This document shows, in pieces, positions 9,084 through 19,700 of a stretch of 64,000 nt of DNA; the stretch's first letter is position 1, and each line of letters opens with the position of its first letter. The DNA is from Synechococcus sp. A18-25c (GTDB taxonomy: Bacteria; Cyanobacteriota; Cyanobacteriia; PCC-6307; Cyanobiaceae). The notes beneath the pieces are model-generated. The model had not been told where the DNA came from, searched no databases, and saw nothing but the letters and a program-made list of their open reading frames with translations. Made by a program: the position numbers and the translations under genes. The stretch is from NCBI RefSeq assembly GCF_014280035.1, contig NZ_CP047957.1, forward strand, positions 1,984,001-2,048,000, written 5' to 3'.

Positions 9084-12000
9084 TCAAAAGAAGCCAGTAT
9101 CTGAGATTGGGGATCCACTCAAAGATGTCAGAACATCGTCTCTATATTGAGCAAAGGTAGAATCAGCTTCCTCCCAATTACTGACTGATCCAGATTCAAG
9201 AATAAGATTCGATAGTTCGTTAAATGATGATTCTTTGCCAACAAAACCTTGACCAAAGTTACCATCGACTACGGCATTCGTCCCCCATTGAATTTGGGAC
9301 CACTTGCTTGCAGCTGATAGCAAAGCGATTCGATAAGTATCAAGACCATTAGTCGATCGTAAAATAGCCATTGGCAAATCAGTTTTCAACAATCCATTCT
9401 TCACCGCAGAGTTCCAAGTGGATAACTCAACGGAAGTAGGTTTTCTGTCATAAAGTGTTTTGAATACCTTTTTTGTAATTGATTTAGAAGACATGTCATC
9501 AAGACTCTCTCCATAAAAGGATTCAACCTGAACAGAATAGTCATCGAGTATTCGATCAATAAGTGCACGAGAGGATAACTCTGATCCATCATTGCCCACT
9601 GATAGTGTGGCCAAATCGCTTGGTTTGATCATCGTATTGGTATAAGCTTGATAAGCCAAGAGCGTGAGATTGATGCGTTGTTCAGCGTCGACAACAGGAT
9701 CAGACACCACTGACCCAAACAATGGATAATTCTGCGTCGGCTGAGTGATGCCAATTAAGTCGTCTACATTCACAAGGTTGATACCCTGAAGATTCAAATA
9801 CAAATCTTGCGTACTATTCGCAATATTCATAGAGCTGGATGGATTACCAATAAAATATTCTCCATCAGATACACCTTGACTAATGACCAAATGATCTTCA
9901 ATGATCAACGCACCGTTGGCAAGTGCACCTGCAAACGTAGGCGTTGCAGACGTCATACCAGACTCGAGCGATTGATGATTCGTCAAGCTCAACATAAATG
10001 CACCCCCAACTTGATTGACACCCTCTAAAGAAGCTGACGACATCTGATGAGCACTATGGTCATCTTCAGAATGCATTGAAGCGCCAGCCATATCATCTTC
10101 TCCACTCATCTTGGCCTCGTCGGATTGAGTTGAACCTGTAGCAATGAAGTTTCCCGAATTAAGTTGAAAGGTGAGTACTTCACTTTGGCCTGATTTTGAT
10201 TCAGCCGTAACAATGAGGTTTTCAATTGCGGATTGAGAATAACTATTGAAGCCTGAGCTGATGGAAAGTGACTTAAGATCGTCGAAACAGCATGTTGATG
10301 TGGGTGTATATTCAATATCCGACAAAATATCAGTATCGGGTAAATATCCACCTTCAAATTGACCAGTTTGGTTGAGTAGAGAAACTGATGCTCCGTCAAG
10401 AATGCGGATTCTCAGAACACTCTGATCAACGTAAGCGAACGCATAATCATCAAAATTATCTAAATTATAGTCTCCAACACCCACAGCAGTTGAAGCACTG
10501 GAAAGCTTGATAGAACTGGCATTAGAAACATTTTCCCAAGGGCGATAACTATAAAGATTTGTCCAGTCGTAGCTATCATCTTTAGCTTGCCAGCCCACCA
10601 ATTCCAGGTCAGAAAGTTTTACTTGGTAATCTTTATCTGGTGACTTGACAAATCCAGCAGTAACCAAATCTCGCTTGCCGTCACCAGTAAAGTCACTGTT
10701 AAAAGCCCAAGGAGACAACGTTGAATCCTCATAAGGTCTAAAGGAAGACAGCAAATTAGATCGTTGGCCATTCTTCAATGAAGATCCATCATAGATACGC
10801 ACTTGGCCCGAAGAATTATCATCTCCGCTAAATGACAAGATAATATCCTGAACAAAATCATTAGAAATATCTCCTACCTGAGCTCGCTTGAGCTTATTCT
10901 TCAGTTCTAACTTTAAATCAAGAGTCACTTGATCAAGAGAATCAGCCTCACGTAAAACAAGACCCTTCTCATTCAAGCGAAATGATTCAGCAGGAATTAT
11001 CCAGCTAGAATCAGTGTTCTCAATAATAGAAACAACTTGCATCATTCCAGCATCTTCATGCTCAAGCAAGTGACAATGATGAACGTAAGTGCCAAGAAAA
11101 TCTTGGAATAACATTCTAATTATTGTCTCATTATAGCCCGTTGTATATAGATTATCCGATGAATTAGGATTCAGAGACTCTTCAATCGGAACAAATTCGC
11201 CGACGAGTGGGTCGAGCTTATGGTGAACTCCTGCGCTATCAACAAAATTAAATCCTGAAGAATTAAGCTGAGTGACGTCCTCTAAATTACGCTTATTAGG
11301 CAATTCGTTATCACTTTGTTTCACTTGATAATCATTAACATGGATATGAAAGGGGTGAGATGTAAAGAAGCCACCATTCGGAGCACTCTTACCTCCCCAA
11401 TTCCAATTGCGCAGCGACCACTCTTCCATTGTTCCAAGCTGAGCAATCACCAATGGCCCTTGAGGAAAAACATGGTCATTAATGAGGTCAGGGCTGACAT
11501 AACCAAGCCAAGGATTATCAATAGACGTTTTAATAATTTCATTCTTATTGACAGCCAAACCAGTATTCGCACGCTCAGCAACTGCCTTTTGAGTAGGGAT
11601 ATCCCGTTGGTCTTCAGGTCCCACTAATTGCAAAATTTGCCAATTGAACTGGCGTTGACGTGTCGGCTTCCAATCTTTTTCAAATAAGTCAACGCTGGGA
11701 ATCGCATCCGCTGAATAGTCTTCACTGCGCGTTTGTGGGGTTATCTTCTGAACATCAATTTGCTGGTTAGCCTCATTGATAAAGGCATCCAAAGCTGGAG
11801 TATTGATTAATGGAGAATCATCGTTAACTTGAAAAGTTGCTATCGCACCAGGTCCAGAATTCGGGTTAGAAAAATCCGTGTTTTCGGATGAAAGTTCGGC
11901 ATATTTATCAGACTGCCAACGCAAGTTGTTGATATCAAACTTTTGACCATTCTTTCCCTCAAAACTATAGGTACTGATTAATTCTGATTTGCCAGCCGGC

Positions 12001-13490
12001 AGATTAACGAGCAAATCAATTCTTTTCCCAGAGGGCAAGGAAATCAGATTCGATGCCTGTTCATATGAGATTGCTTGCTGAGAATTTTGAGCTTGTTGAT
12101 AACCTAAGACACCCTGGGTCGCAGGACGGATCTGAGGATAAGTATGTCCATCTTCACCATAAATGTAGAGTGGCAGCTGAACCCAAGAGCCGTCACTTTG
12201 CTGATGTCGTATTGCTAAATTCATATAGTAATTATTGTCTTGATTACTTAAACTAAATGACTGCCAACCTCCAGAATTCATATTAACTTCTGGTTGGTAC
12301 TCACCATTGATCGTAAACATACTGGCCCGATTAGCAGCCAGTCCTTCTGTGCCAAGGATATTGCCATTCACTGCAGCAAGTTGATAGTCGCCTGATGTTT
12401 GATCGATGCCAACCTGCATCGTCTTGATCACACCTAAGTTTCTAGGTACGTCTTTAAACGCAGGGATTAAACTTAAGGGATCCCCAACCTGCATAAATCC
12501 TGAAAGACCGCCATACACTTGTGTATTAACAGCAGGGTGGAAATGGGGGTGATACCAGTAAGAACCCCTCCCATGATCTTCGGGGATATTAATGATTGTT
12601 GTCCAATCTTGACCCGTTGTATATCGACCAACCACATTATCTCCAAATCCAGTGGGCGTTACATGGCCACCATGCATATGAAAATTGGTGCTGTCCATGG
12701 CACCAGCCATCGAGCCACCATTCAACCCATAAGAATTATTCTCAACCAAGGACGCCATTTGAGCTTGCATCCCAGTCAAGCCTGCAATATTGATGTTGTT
12801 GTCAAATTCCAGTTCTAAAGTCTCACCAGGCTTAATCATTAAGACGGGGCCTGGATAAGATGTTCCTTTGCCCTTTAAACCATAGGTATAGAGCATTGAT
12901 GGATACCAAAGAGGAGGTGTTTCCTCAGAGGCTCCGCTCAATACCGCCAGATTTTTGAGGAGTGAGTTACTATCAAAATCAGATAGAATCTTATCAATCT
13001 CTTTATCGTTACTCCATAGCTCTTCAGGATAATAATTTTCCTTCTTTAATACCTCTGTATAAAGCGTACTAGTTGTCGACGAGGTATCGGCCCAGAATCC
13101 AGTTTGATTGGCTGCTTGATCGTAACCAAATCCTTTGTATCCAATATATGTCAGTGCTTCTAGGAGCTCATTGTTGGTGTAAACACCCCATCCACCCGTT
13201 GGGGGAGTGCTTGTTATCGATTTCAGATATTGATTGAAAATGCTATTTTCATCGTCCTTGTTCGTCAACTGAGGAATCAGCCAGTCTTTAACAAATTTGC
13301 TTACATTTTTAATACCAACCGGATCTGTCGTGATTTCAAGCGATGCCGCAAGAGAACCATTGGAGGTGCCATTATCACTGACATAAAATCCGTTACTATC
13401 CTGTCCCAGGGTAAACCCTGATGATAAAAGTACATTTGGCATCCCATCTTGGTCGACGGGATAAAGGGAGCCGATACGATACTGACTCAC
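9084..13490 (-). CDS. Giant multicopper oxidase with FG-GAP repeats and DUF4214-like C-terminus
   Basis: A 1468-aa laccase-type protein. The copper motifs are intact: HMHG near residue 271, HPHFH near 313, HPFHIH near 711, and HCHLLEHEDAGMM near 805. The oxidase occupies about residues 200-840. Three integrin-type calcium-loop repeats follow (GDISNDFVQD, DFTGDGKRD, GDYNLDNFDD), then a Met/His/Asp-rich segment with MAGASMHSEDDHSAHQM, and finally a DUF4214-like helical domain (KTLYDRKPTSVELSTWNSAVKNG). There is no N-terminal signal peptide; long acidic proteins of this kind with DUF4214 are commonly exported by type I systems, so secretion is inferred. The start is GTG 13490 and has no clear ribosome binding site. 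The 200-residue N-terminal region has no recognised domain. Confidence 0.88.
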   Translation of the reverse strand: MSQYRIGSLYPVDQDGMPNVLLSSGFTLGQDSNGFYVSDNGTSNGSLAASLEITTDPVGIKNVSKFVKDWLIPQLTNKDDENSIFNQYLKSITSTPPTGGWGVYTNNELLEALTYIGYKGFGYDQAANQTGFWADTSSTTSTLYTEVLKKENYYPEELWSNDKEIDKILSDFDSNSLLKNLAVLSGASEETPPLWYPSMLYTYGLKGKGTSYPGPVLMIKPGETLELEFDNNINIAGLTGMQAQMASLVENNSYGLNGGSMAGAMDSTNFHMHGGHVTPTGFGDNVVGRYTTGQDWTTIINIPEDHGRGSYWYHPHFHPAVNTQVYGGLSGFMQVGDPLSLIPAFKDVPRNLGVIKTMQVGIDQTSGDYQLAAVNGNILGTEGLAANRASMFTINGEYQPEVNMNSGGWQSFSLSNQDNNYYMNLAIRHQQSDGSWVQLPLYIYGEDGHTYPQIRPATQGVLGYQQAQNSQQAISYEQASNLISLPSGKRIDLLVNLPAGKSELISTYSFEGKNGQKFDINNLRWQSDKYAELSSENTDFSNPNSGPGAIATFQVNDDSPLINTPALDAFINEANQQIDVQKITPQTRSEDYSADAIPSVDLFEKDWKPTRQRQFNWQILQLVGPEDQRDIPTQKAVAERANTGLAVNKNEIIKTSIDNPWLGYVSPDLINDHVFPQGPLVIAQLGTMEEWSLRNWNWGGKSAPNGGFFTSHPFHIHVNDYQVKQSDNELPNKRNLEDVTQLNSSGFNFVDSAGVHHKLDPLVGEFVPIEESLNPNSSDNLYTTGYNETIIRMLFQDFLGTYVHHCHLLEHEDAGMMQVVSIIENTDSSWIIPAESFRLNEKGLVLREADSLDQVTLDLKLELKNKLKRAQVGDISNDFVQDIILSFSGDDNSSGQVRIYDGSSLKNGQRSNLLSSFRPYEDSTLSPWAFNSDFTGDGKRDLVTAGFVKSPDKDYQVKLSDLELVGWQAKDDSYDWTNLYSYRPWENVSNASSIKLSSASTAVGVGDYNLDNFDDYAFAYVDQSVLRIRILDGASVSLLNQTGQFEGGYLPDTDILSDIEYTPTSTCCFDDLKSLSISSGFNSYSQSAIENLIVTAESKSGQSEVLTFQLNSGNFIATGSTQSDEAKMSGEDDMAGASMHSEDDHSAHQMSSASLEGVNQVGGAFMLSLTNHQSLESGMTSATPTFAGALANGALIIEDHLVISQGVSDGEYFIGNPSSSMNIANSTQDLYLNLQGINLVNVDDLIGITQPTQNYPLFGSVVSDPVVDAEQRINLTLLAYQAYTNTMIKPSDLATLSVGNDGSELSSRALIDRILDDYSVQVESFYGESLDDMSSKSITKKVFKTLYDRKPTSVELSTWNSAVKNGLLKTDLPMAILRSTNGLDTYRIALLSAASKWSQIQWGTNAVVDGNFGQGFVGKESSFNELSNLILESGSVSNWEEADSTFAQYRDDVLTSLSGSPISDTGFF

Positions 13491-13605
13491 AACTGGAAAT
13501 CACAGTGAATAATTCCACCGTAGCCAGCATGAATCTTTAATCACATGATTTAATCATGACTTAAGAAAATAATGAAGTTAGTTCAAAAGCTCTTTTCTTT
13601 GAGAA

Positions 13606-14856
13606 CTAGAGACTTTGTTTCTTGAACGAGTACGCAGTGATTGACATGAGAACAAGATTGATCACAACCAGTGCAAGACCTACATAAAAAATCATTGGCA
13701 CTGAGAAAGTTGATATGTATCCAGCTATGAATGTCATTGATACAAATCCAATACTCAACAAAAAGCTGAATAAAGCCCATGCAGGTCGGACGACATGAGG
13801 ACCAACAACTTCCGTGAGTCGAGCAACAATTAAGCCAATATATGCTCCGTTCCAAAAAGCAAAGAGAAAAGCTCCAAAATTAACAATCGATAAGACTGGT
13901 GTAAAAACAAATAGACAAGTTCCAAACGTTCCAATTGCAACAGACGTGAGAAGAACTGAGTCTGTTGGGATTTTCTTTGGCACTAATCCCGCGATGATCG
14001 CGCCTAAGGTATACCCAAATCCCACTAATGCAAATGAGTTGCTTGCAACTTCACTTGACACTTTAAAAACCGAAGTAACGTAAAGTGGCTGGTACGTCAA
14101 AATTGAAACCTGAGAAGCTCCATAGAGAAGCGTTGTTAATGCAAAAATCTTTAAAGCGGGCGACCAATCGATTCCTCGCGAGACACTTTTACCATCATTC
14201 GTATTGCTCTGACTCGTTGGCGAAGGCGAATTGGTCGCTGCTTGATGTGAAAGTTTTTCGTCTCTCTCCTCAATCAATCCTCTTGAAATCAACATCCAAA
14301 TTGGAATTGCAAAAAGGATGGAAAATAAGCCCGTAAAGTCCCAAGCTGCAACTGGGGAATTTTTGACAAAAAATGGGAGCAAAACTGAATCTAGAAGTGG
14401 TGCGATTCCTGCCCCTGCAAAAATGATCCCCATGGCTAACCGTTTTTGATCAGGATGCAACTTTCGAGTACCAAAGCCGGGCAAGCCTGTCACGAGGTGA
14501 GCGCAACCCCAGCCAGAAATTAAACGCCAAATCGTATTCCATCCCATCGAAGGAAATAGTGGTTCAATAAAAAATATTGCAACACAAACGATCAAAGCGA
14601 TTCGAATCATCCTTAGGGACTGATCCTCTCTTTTGATTCTCGTCTGATGGACGCAACCAGCAAGATACCCGGCTAGATTTAATCCTACAAGTTGACCAAT
14701 ATTATCTGAATTGATCCATTTGGCTTCAACCATCATATTGCCCAGAACAGCTAATTCTGTTCTCTGTAGTCCAACTCCAATCGCGAGCGCAGACGAAGCT
14801 GCTATCACTCCTAAATAGTCGTAAGACGACTCTTTCATTTTAGTCAGATGAGCCAT
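13606..14856 (-). CDS. MFS transporter, YbfB/YjiJ-like
   Basis: A 416-aa inner-membrane protein with about twelve hydrophobic segments split by a hydrophilic loop near residues 205-235 (rich in Ser, Asn, Gln), the usual two-times-six MFS layout. The first half carries GVGLQRTELAVLGNMM and the RLISGWGCAHL segment typical of the YbfB/YjiJ branch. It starts the minus-strand run that continues with the giant multicopper oxidase 115 bases downstream, and so may import a substrate or export a product of that oxidative cassette. ATG 14856 is taken as start; ATG 14838 is an alternative. The transported compound is unknown. Confidence 0.85.
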   Translation of the reverse strand: MAHLTKMKESSYDYLGVIAASSALAIGVGLQRTELAVLGNMMVEAKWINSDNIGQLVGLNLAGYLAGCVHQTRIKREDQSLRMIRIALIVCVAIFFIEPLFPSMGWNTIWRLISGWGCAHLVTGLPGFGTRKLHPDQKRLAMGIIFAGAGIAPLLDSVLLPFFVKNSPVAAWDFTGLFSILFAIPIWMLISRGLIEERDEKLSHQAATNSPSPTSQSNTNDGKSVSRGIDWSPALKIFALTTLLYGASQVSILTYQPLYVTSVFKVSSEVASNSFALVGFGYTLGAIIAGLVPKKIPTDSVLLTSVAIGTFGTCLFVFTPVLSIVNFGAFLFAFWNGAYIGLIVARLTEVVGPHVVRPAWALFSFLLSIGFVSMTFIAGYISTFSVPMIFYVGLALVVINLVLMSITAYSFKKQSL

Positions 14857-16648
14857 CTCAACAGAATCGATTCGACGATCAGGGGGGTTGGTCGCGATTG
14901 AGAGGGAGCAATCGGGTTTGCCTTAATTACTCCGTTTATCATTCACCTTATAAACTTATACAAATAAAAATAACTGTCAAACCAATTCTTGAAAGATTTA
15001 ATTAATCTGTTGCGTTAGATGACAGAACCTGCCGAAGGCCTGAGCAACAGTAGGATTCAGAAACCCACAAAGACAGAAAATCGAGAGGATTGAAGTTGCT
15101 TGAATTACAGCGATTGATGCACACCACAGAAGAGTCATTGTGTTGGAACAAACAGCACTGACTAGATTTATGTCCGTTCAGTCAACCTGTTGAGATCAAC
15201 ACATTTGAGAATTAGAACAGCAATGACTGCAACCATTCGGCACATCATTCATCTCTCGTTCTCACAGTCAAAGTCTTACCCCTAACACATCAGAACGAAG
15301 AGGTAGACCGCTTCCCTTGAGATCTTCCTCATAACAACTGATCAAAGTAATGGAAACCCCATTGATCAGTTACTCAAAACGGAGAGAGTGTTTGTCGATT
15401 TAATACTCTGACGCACCTCAGCGAACCAACATGAATTTATTTTCCGAGATCGTAGGTTAATACCTTAATACTTACCCAAATACCATTTCGAGACAATCCA
15501 CGAATGCCTGCAAGCCACACGTCTCAGGACGAAAATCGGTCTGAAGCGTTTGGTGTTGTGCGCAATTAAGTCAGGTCGATCACAACGCAGTAGAGGTTCG
15601 ATGAGACACAAAAAATTAGTAAGAAAAAAATATTTATAAGATTTTGCTTATGGCGTTAAAACGAGATCGATCAAAAGTCATGAGACCTTCTGAACCCTGG
15701 GGGTCAAACACCCATGTTTTTTCTGAAATGCTAACGAAACCCGCAGCACCTAGGACGATTGCCGAATTCTTTTCTCACCTCTGAACTTTGGTCGGTGCAG
15801 GGGTAAGAGCAACCTGAGGCAGCTTAGGCATTCTCCGCCTCAGAACCTTATGCCCATTGCACATAAGAATCAAGAATTATTAGTACAAATTTACTGTAAA
15901 TTCTACTACGCACTATTGATGATTGATCGACCTGGCATCAACTGGGTATGGCGGTTTCATTGGATTACACAGCATGGTTCCGTGACCCTAAAGTGTTGTT
16001 GGAACGTAGAATGGAATAGCCAAACGAGAATAACCCCTGCTGAAGGAGCGAAGACACGTTCCTCAGGAGGTCGAGCAAACCTAGCGGACAAAATCGCTAT
16101 TGGGTACCTCAACAAAATCCTGATCACTCGGGACTGATTTGCTCTCCTTATGAGCTTGAGCCAAGCACTCTTCACTAATAGGTAGCAAATCAAAAGATGG
16201 AACACTCTTTTGGGATTAATTGCCTCTATGCGTCAAACAATAGGCGTCTGACTGATCAGTCCTTTTTTTGAAAGTTAGTAATGTGCATCCACATCAGAGC
16301 TGTTGGATGGATGGGAATATCGGTATTTGAGAACCCCCGTCTTGACGAACGCCCCCTCTAAAAGTGCATATTCGTTCTGCTCCCCTTTTCATGCATAGAC
16401 GGGGGCACTAACGACTAAACAAGACAAGCGGAGTGACGGGTGAATACCCTGCCTTCTCATGACTCTCTTAGGCTATAGTCGTCTCAGACTATTTAGATCA
16501 CGCGATCAACTGGCGCAGTCGTAACATAATTGGTGTGAAAGGCATTATTTGACTTAATGATAAATCAATTCCATTCTTGAGTTGTATTCCGCTAGCTCCT
16601 TTAATATGTACACCAATGGCATCTGGTTTGACATGACGAGAAGGAGCT
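14857..16648. other. Long AT-rich intergenic region, no supported gene
   Basis: Almost 1.8 kb without a convincing coding frame on either strand. Frames near 15850-16137 (plus) and 15957-16205 (minus) have no recognisable domain, poor codon character and no ribosome binding site. Structured elements are present: a short imperfect hairpin followed by a T run at about 15697-15725 (a weak terminator candidate on the plus strand), a self-complementary GACTGATCAGTC followed by seven T at about 16252-16270, and the long-range inverted repeat at 16334-16405 listed separately. The region could hold small RNAs or decayed mobile DNA. Confidence 0.5.
16334..16405. repeat. Perfect 9-bp inverted repeat with 54-bp spacer
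   Basis: CCCCCGTCT at 16334-16342 is matched by AGACGGGGG at 16397-16405. The GC-rich arms stand out in an AT-rich surrounding. The arms could close a hairpin in a small RNA, or be remains of a mobile element end; neither is proven. Confidence 0.5.
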
Positions 16649-16690
16649 ATGGATATTGAAAACAATGAATTGTCTGCTTTAGTGGGCTAA
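16649..16690 (+). CDS. Possible 13-aa leader peptide before the TPR gene
   Basis: ATG 16649 begins a 13-codon frame ending at TAA 16688-16690, directly before the TPR gene. A GAAGGAG sequence (16640-16646) lies upstream, but with only two bases of spacing, shorter than usual. The peptide is MDIENNELSALVG. It might couple translation to the next gene, which has a TTG at 16692 and an ATG at 16713. The evidence is thin and it may be a chance frame. Confidence 0.2.
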   Translation: MDIENNELSALVG

Positions 16691-16712
16691 ATTGTGCCAA
16701 AGTAGCCTAAGC

Positions 16713-19700
16713 ATGGAAGCAGTTGACCCCAACAGTATTCGAGAATACTCGACATCTGGACGTCACCAGGAGTGTCTAAAGGCTTGCCAACAGCTCCTCC
16801 AGAGCGAACCCGCGAGCCCATTACCCTGGAAGTACGCAGGCAAATCACTTCTTTCCCTAGGACAATTCGAGAAAGCTCAACAGTGTCTAGCAAAGGCGCA
16901 TCAGATCGACAATCAAGACCCTGAGGTTGTAAAAGATATTGGAAATATTTTTAACGCTCTCAAAAATGACGCGGAAGCGATAAGACTCTATAAAGTAGCT
17001 CTTTCAATCGACCAGAATTATGCACCAGCGATTAACAATCTTGGTTTGATTGCTAAACGGCAGGGTGACTTATTCGCCGCTCAGCAGTTAGTTAAAAGGG
17101 CTTGTGATCTAGATCAATCGTTCGCTCCATACCACATGAACCTGGGCATCATTTACAAGGACCTTGGCAACCTTGATCAGGCTTTTGCTTACACTCTCAA
17201 ATCGATAGAGCTCAAAGCTGATAATCCCGATGCCCACTTGAACCTGGGCGGTATTTACAAAGATCTCGGCAACCTAGATCAAGCACTTGCTTCCACCCTC
17301 AAATCCCTAGAACTCAATTCTTATAACCCCACTGCCCACATGAATCTGGGCAGTATTTACAAAGACCTTGGCAATCTTGATCAGGCTCTTGCCTCCACTC
17401 TTAAATCCCTAGAGCTCAATCCTGATAATCCTGATGCTCACATGAACCTTGGAACTATTTATAAAGATATCGGAAGCCTTGATAAGGCTCTTGCCTCCAC
17501 TCTTCAATCCCTAGAGCTCAAACCTAATAACCCCACTGCCTACATGAACCTGGGCGGTATTTACAAAGACCTTGGCAATCTTGATCAGGCTCTCGCCTCC
17601 ACTCTTCAATCCCTAGAGCTCAAACCTAATAACCCCACTGCCCACATGAACCTGGGCGGTATTTACAAAGATCTCGGCAACCTAGATCAAGCACTTGCTT
17701 CCACCCTCAAATCCCTAGAGCTCAAACCTGATAACCCCGATGTTCACATGAATCTGGGCAGCATCTACAAAGACCTTGGCAATCTTGATCAGGCTCTCGC
17801 CTCCACTCTTCAATCCCTAGAGCTCAAACCTGATAACCCCGATGCCCACATGAATCTGGGCAGCATCTACAAAGACCTTGGCAATCTTGATCAGGCTCTC
17901 GCCTCCACTCTTCAATCCCTAGAGCTCAAACCTGATAACCCCGATGCCCATATGAATCTGGGCAGCATCTGCAAAGACCTCGGCAATCTTGATCAGGCTC
18001 TTGCCTCCACCCTCAAATCCCTACAGCTCAAACCTAATAACCCCACTGCCCACATGAACCTGGGCGGTATTTACAAAGATCTCGGCAACCTAGATCAAGC
18101 ACTTGCTTCCACCCTCAAATCCCTAGAGCTCAAACCTGATAACCCAATTGCACAAATGAACCTGGGCGGTATTTACAAAGACCTTGACAATCTTGATCAG
18201 GCTCTTGCCCCCACTCTCAAATCCCTAGAGCTCAAACCTAATAACCCAACTGCCCACATGAATCTGGGCAGCATCTACAAAGACCTTGGCAATCTTGATC
18301 AGGCTCTTGCTTCCACCCTCAAATCCCTAGAGCTCAAACCTGATAACCCCGATGCCCACATGAATCTGGGCAGCATCTACAAAGACCTTAGCAATCTTGA
18401 TCAGGCTCTCGCCTCCACTCTTCAATCCCTAGAGCTCAAACCTGATAACCCCGATGCCCATATGAATCTGGGCAGCATCTACAAAGACCTTGGCAATCTT
18501 GATCAGGCTCTCGCCTCCACTCTTCAATCCCTAGAGCTCAAACCTAATAACCCCACTGCCCACATGAACCTGGGCGGTATTTACAAAGATCTCGGCAACC
18601 TAGATCAAGCACTTGCTTCCACCCTCAAATCCCTAGAGCTCAAACCTGATAACCCCGATGTTCACATGAATCTGGGCAGCATCTACAAAGACCTTGGCAA
18701 TCTTGATCAGGCTCTCGCCTCCACTCTTAAATCCCTAGAGCTCAAACCTGATAACCCCGATACCCACATGAATCTGGGCAGCATCTACAAAGACCTTGGC
18801 AATCTTGATCAGGCTCTTGCTTCCACCCTCAAATCCCTAGAGCTCAAACCTGATAACCCCGATGCCCACATGAATCTGGGCAGCGTCTACAAAAACCTTG
18901 GCAATCTTGATCAGGCTCTCGCCTCCACTGTCAAATCCCTAGAGCTCAAACCTGATAATCCCGATACTCACTTAAACCTTGGCAGTATTTACAAAGATCT
19001 CGGCAACCTTGATCAGGCTGTAGCTTCCACTCTCAAATCCATAGAGCTTAAGCCTGATAACCCCACAGCACACATGCACCTTGGAATGACATATGAAGTC
19101 TTGAACAAGTTAGATCTCGCTCTCTGCAGCTATACAAACTCAGCGAATTACAACAAGGAATTCTTTGAAGAAGATTGCTTAACAAGCCTTGTATCTTCAG
19201 CGCTTATCCTCCTACAGTTGAACAAGATAGATTGCGCTAAAACAACCCTCAGGGAAGCGATAGCTCAAGCCAAGCAGAAAAGGAATTACCCAAAGAAAAG
19301 TTCTCTAACAAATGAAATTCACAACAGCGGTTTTATTTCATATCTTGAAAAACTAATTCCTGAAGTCCCAGCCTTAGATAATCATATAAAATCACAAATA
19401 CTTCACCTTGGAGAAAGTCATTGCCTGGCATTTACCAATCAGAAAATAAAAATTGAAGGGAAAGATTTTGCAATCAAGCCATCACTTATTAAGGGTGCGA
19501 AGGCATTCCATCTTACTGAAAATTCAAAATCACTCTCACACATTATTTCTTTTACAAAACGAGTAGAGGCAAATATTGAAATGTATAAATATATTTTTCT
19601 TTCATTTGGCGAGATTGATTGTCGAGCAGATGAAGGCATAGTAACTTACTGTAAGAAAACTGAAAAAAAAATAGAACATGTAGCAATGATTACAGCTGAT

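Noticed and set aside
15850-16205. Opposed frames of 95 and 82 codons
   Set aside because: No domain, no ribosome binding site, each the shadow of the other; possibly remains of old DNA.
17127-19064. Repeats looking like a CRISPR or satellite array
   Set aside because: The period is 102 bp without spacers and it is in frame throughout, so it is TPR coding sequence.
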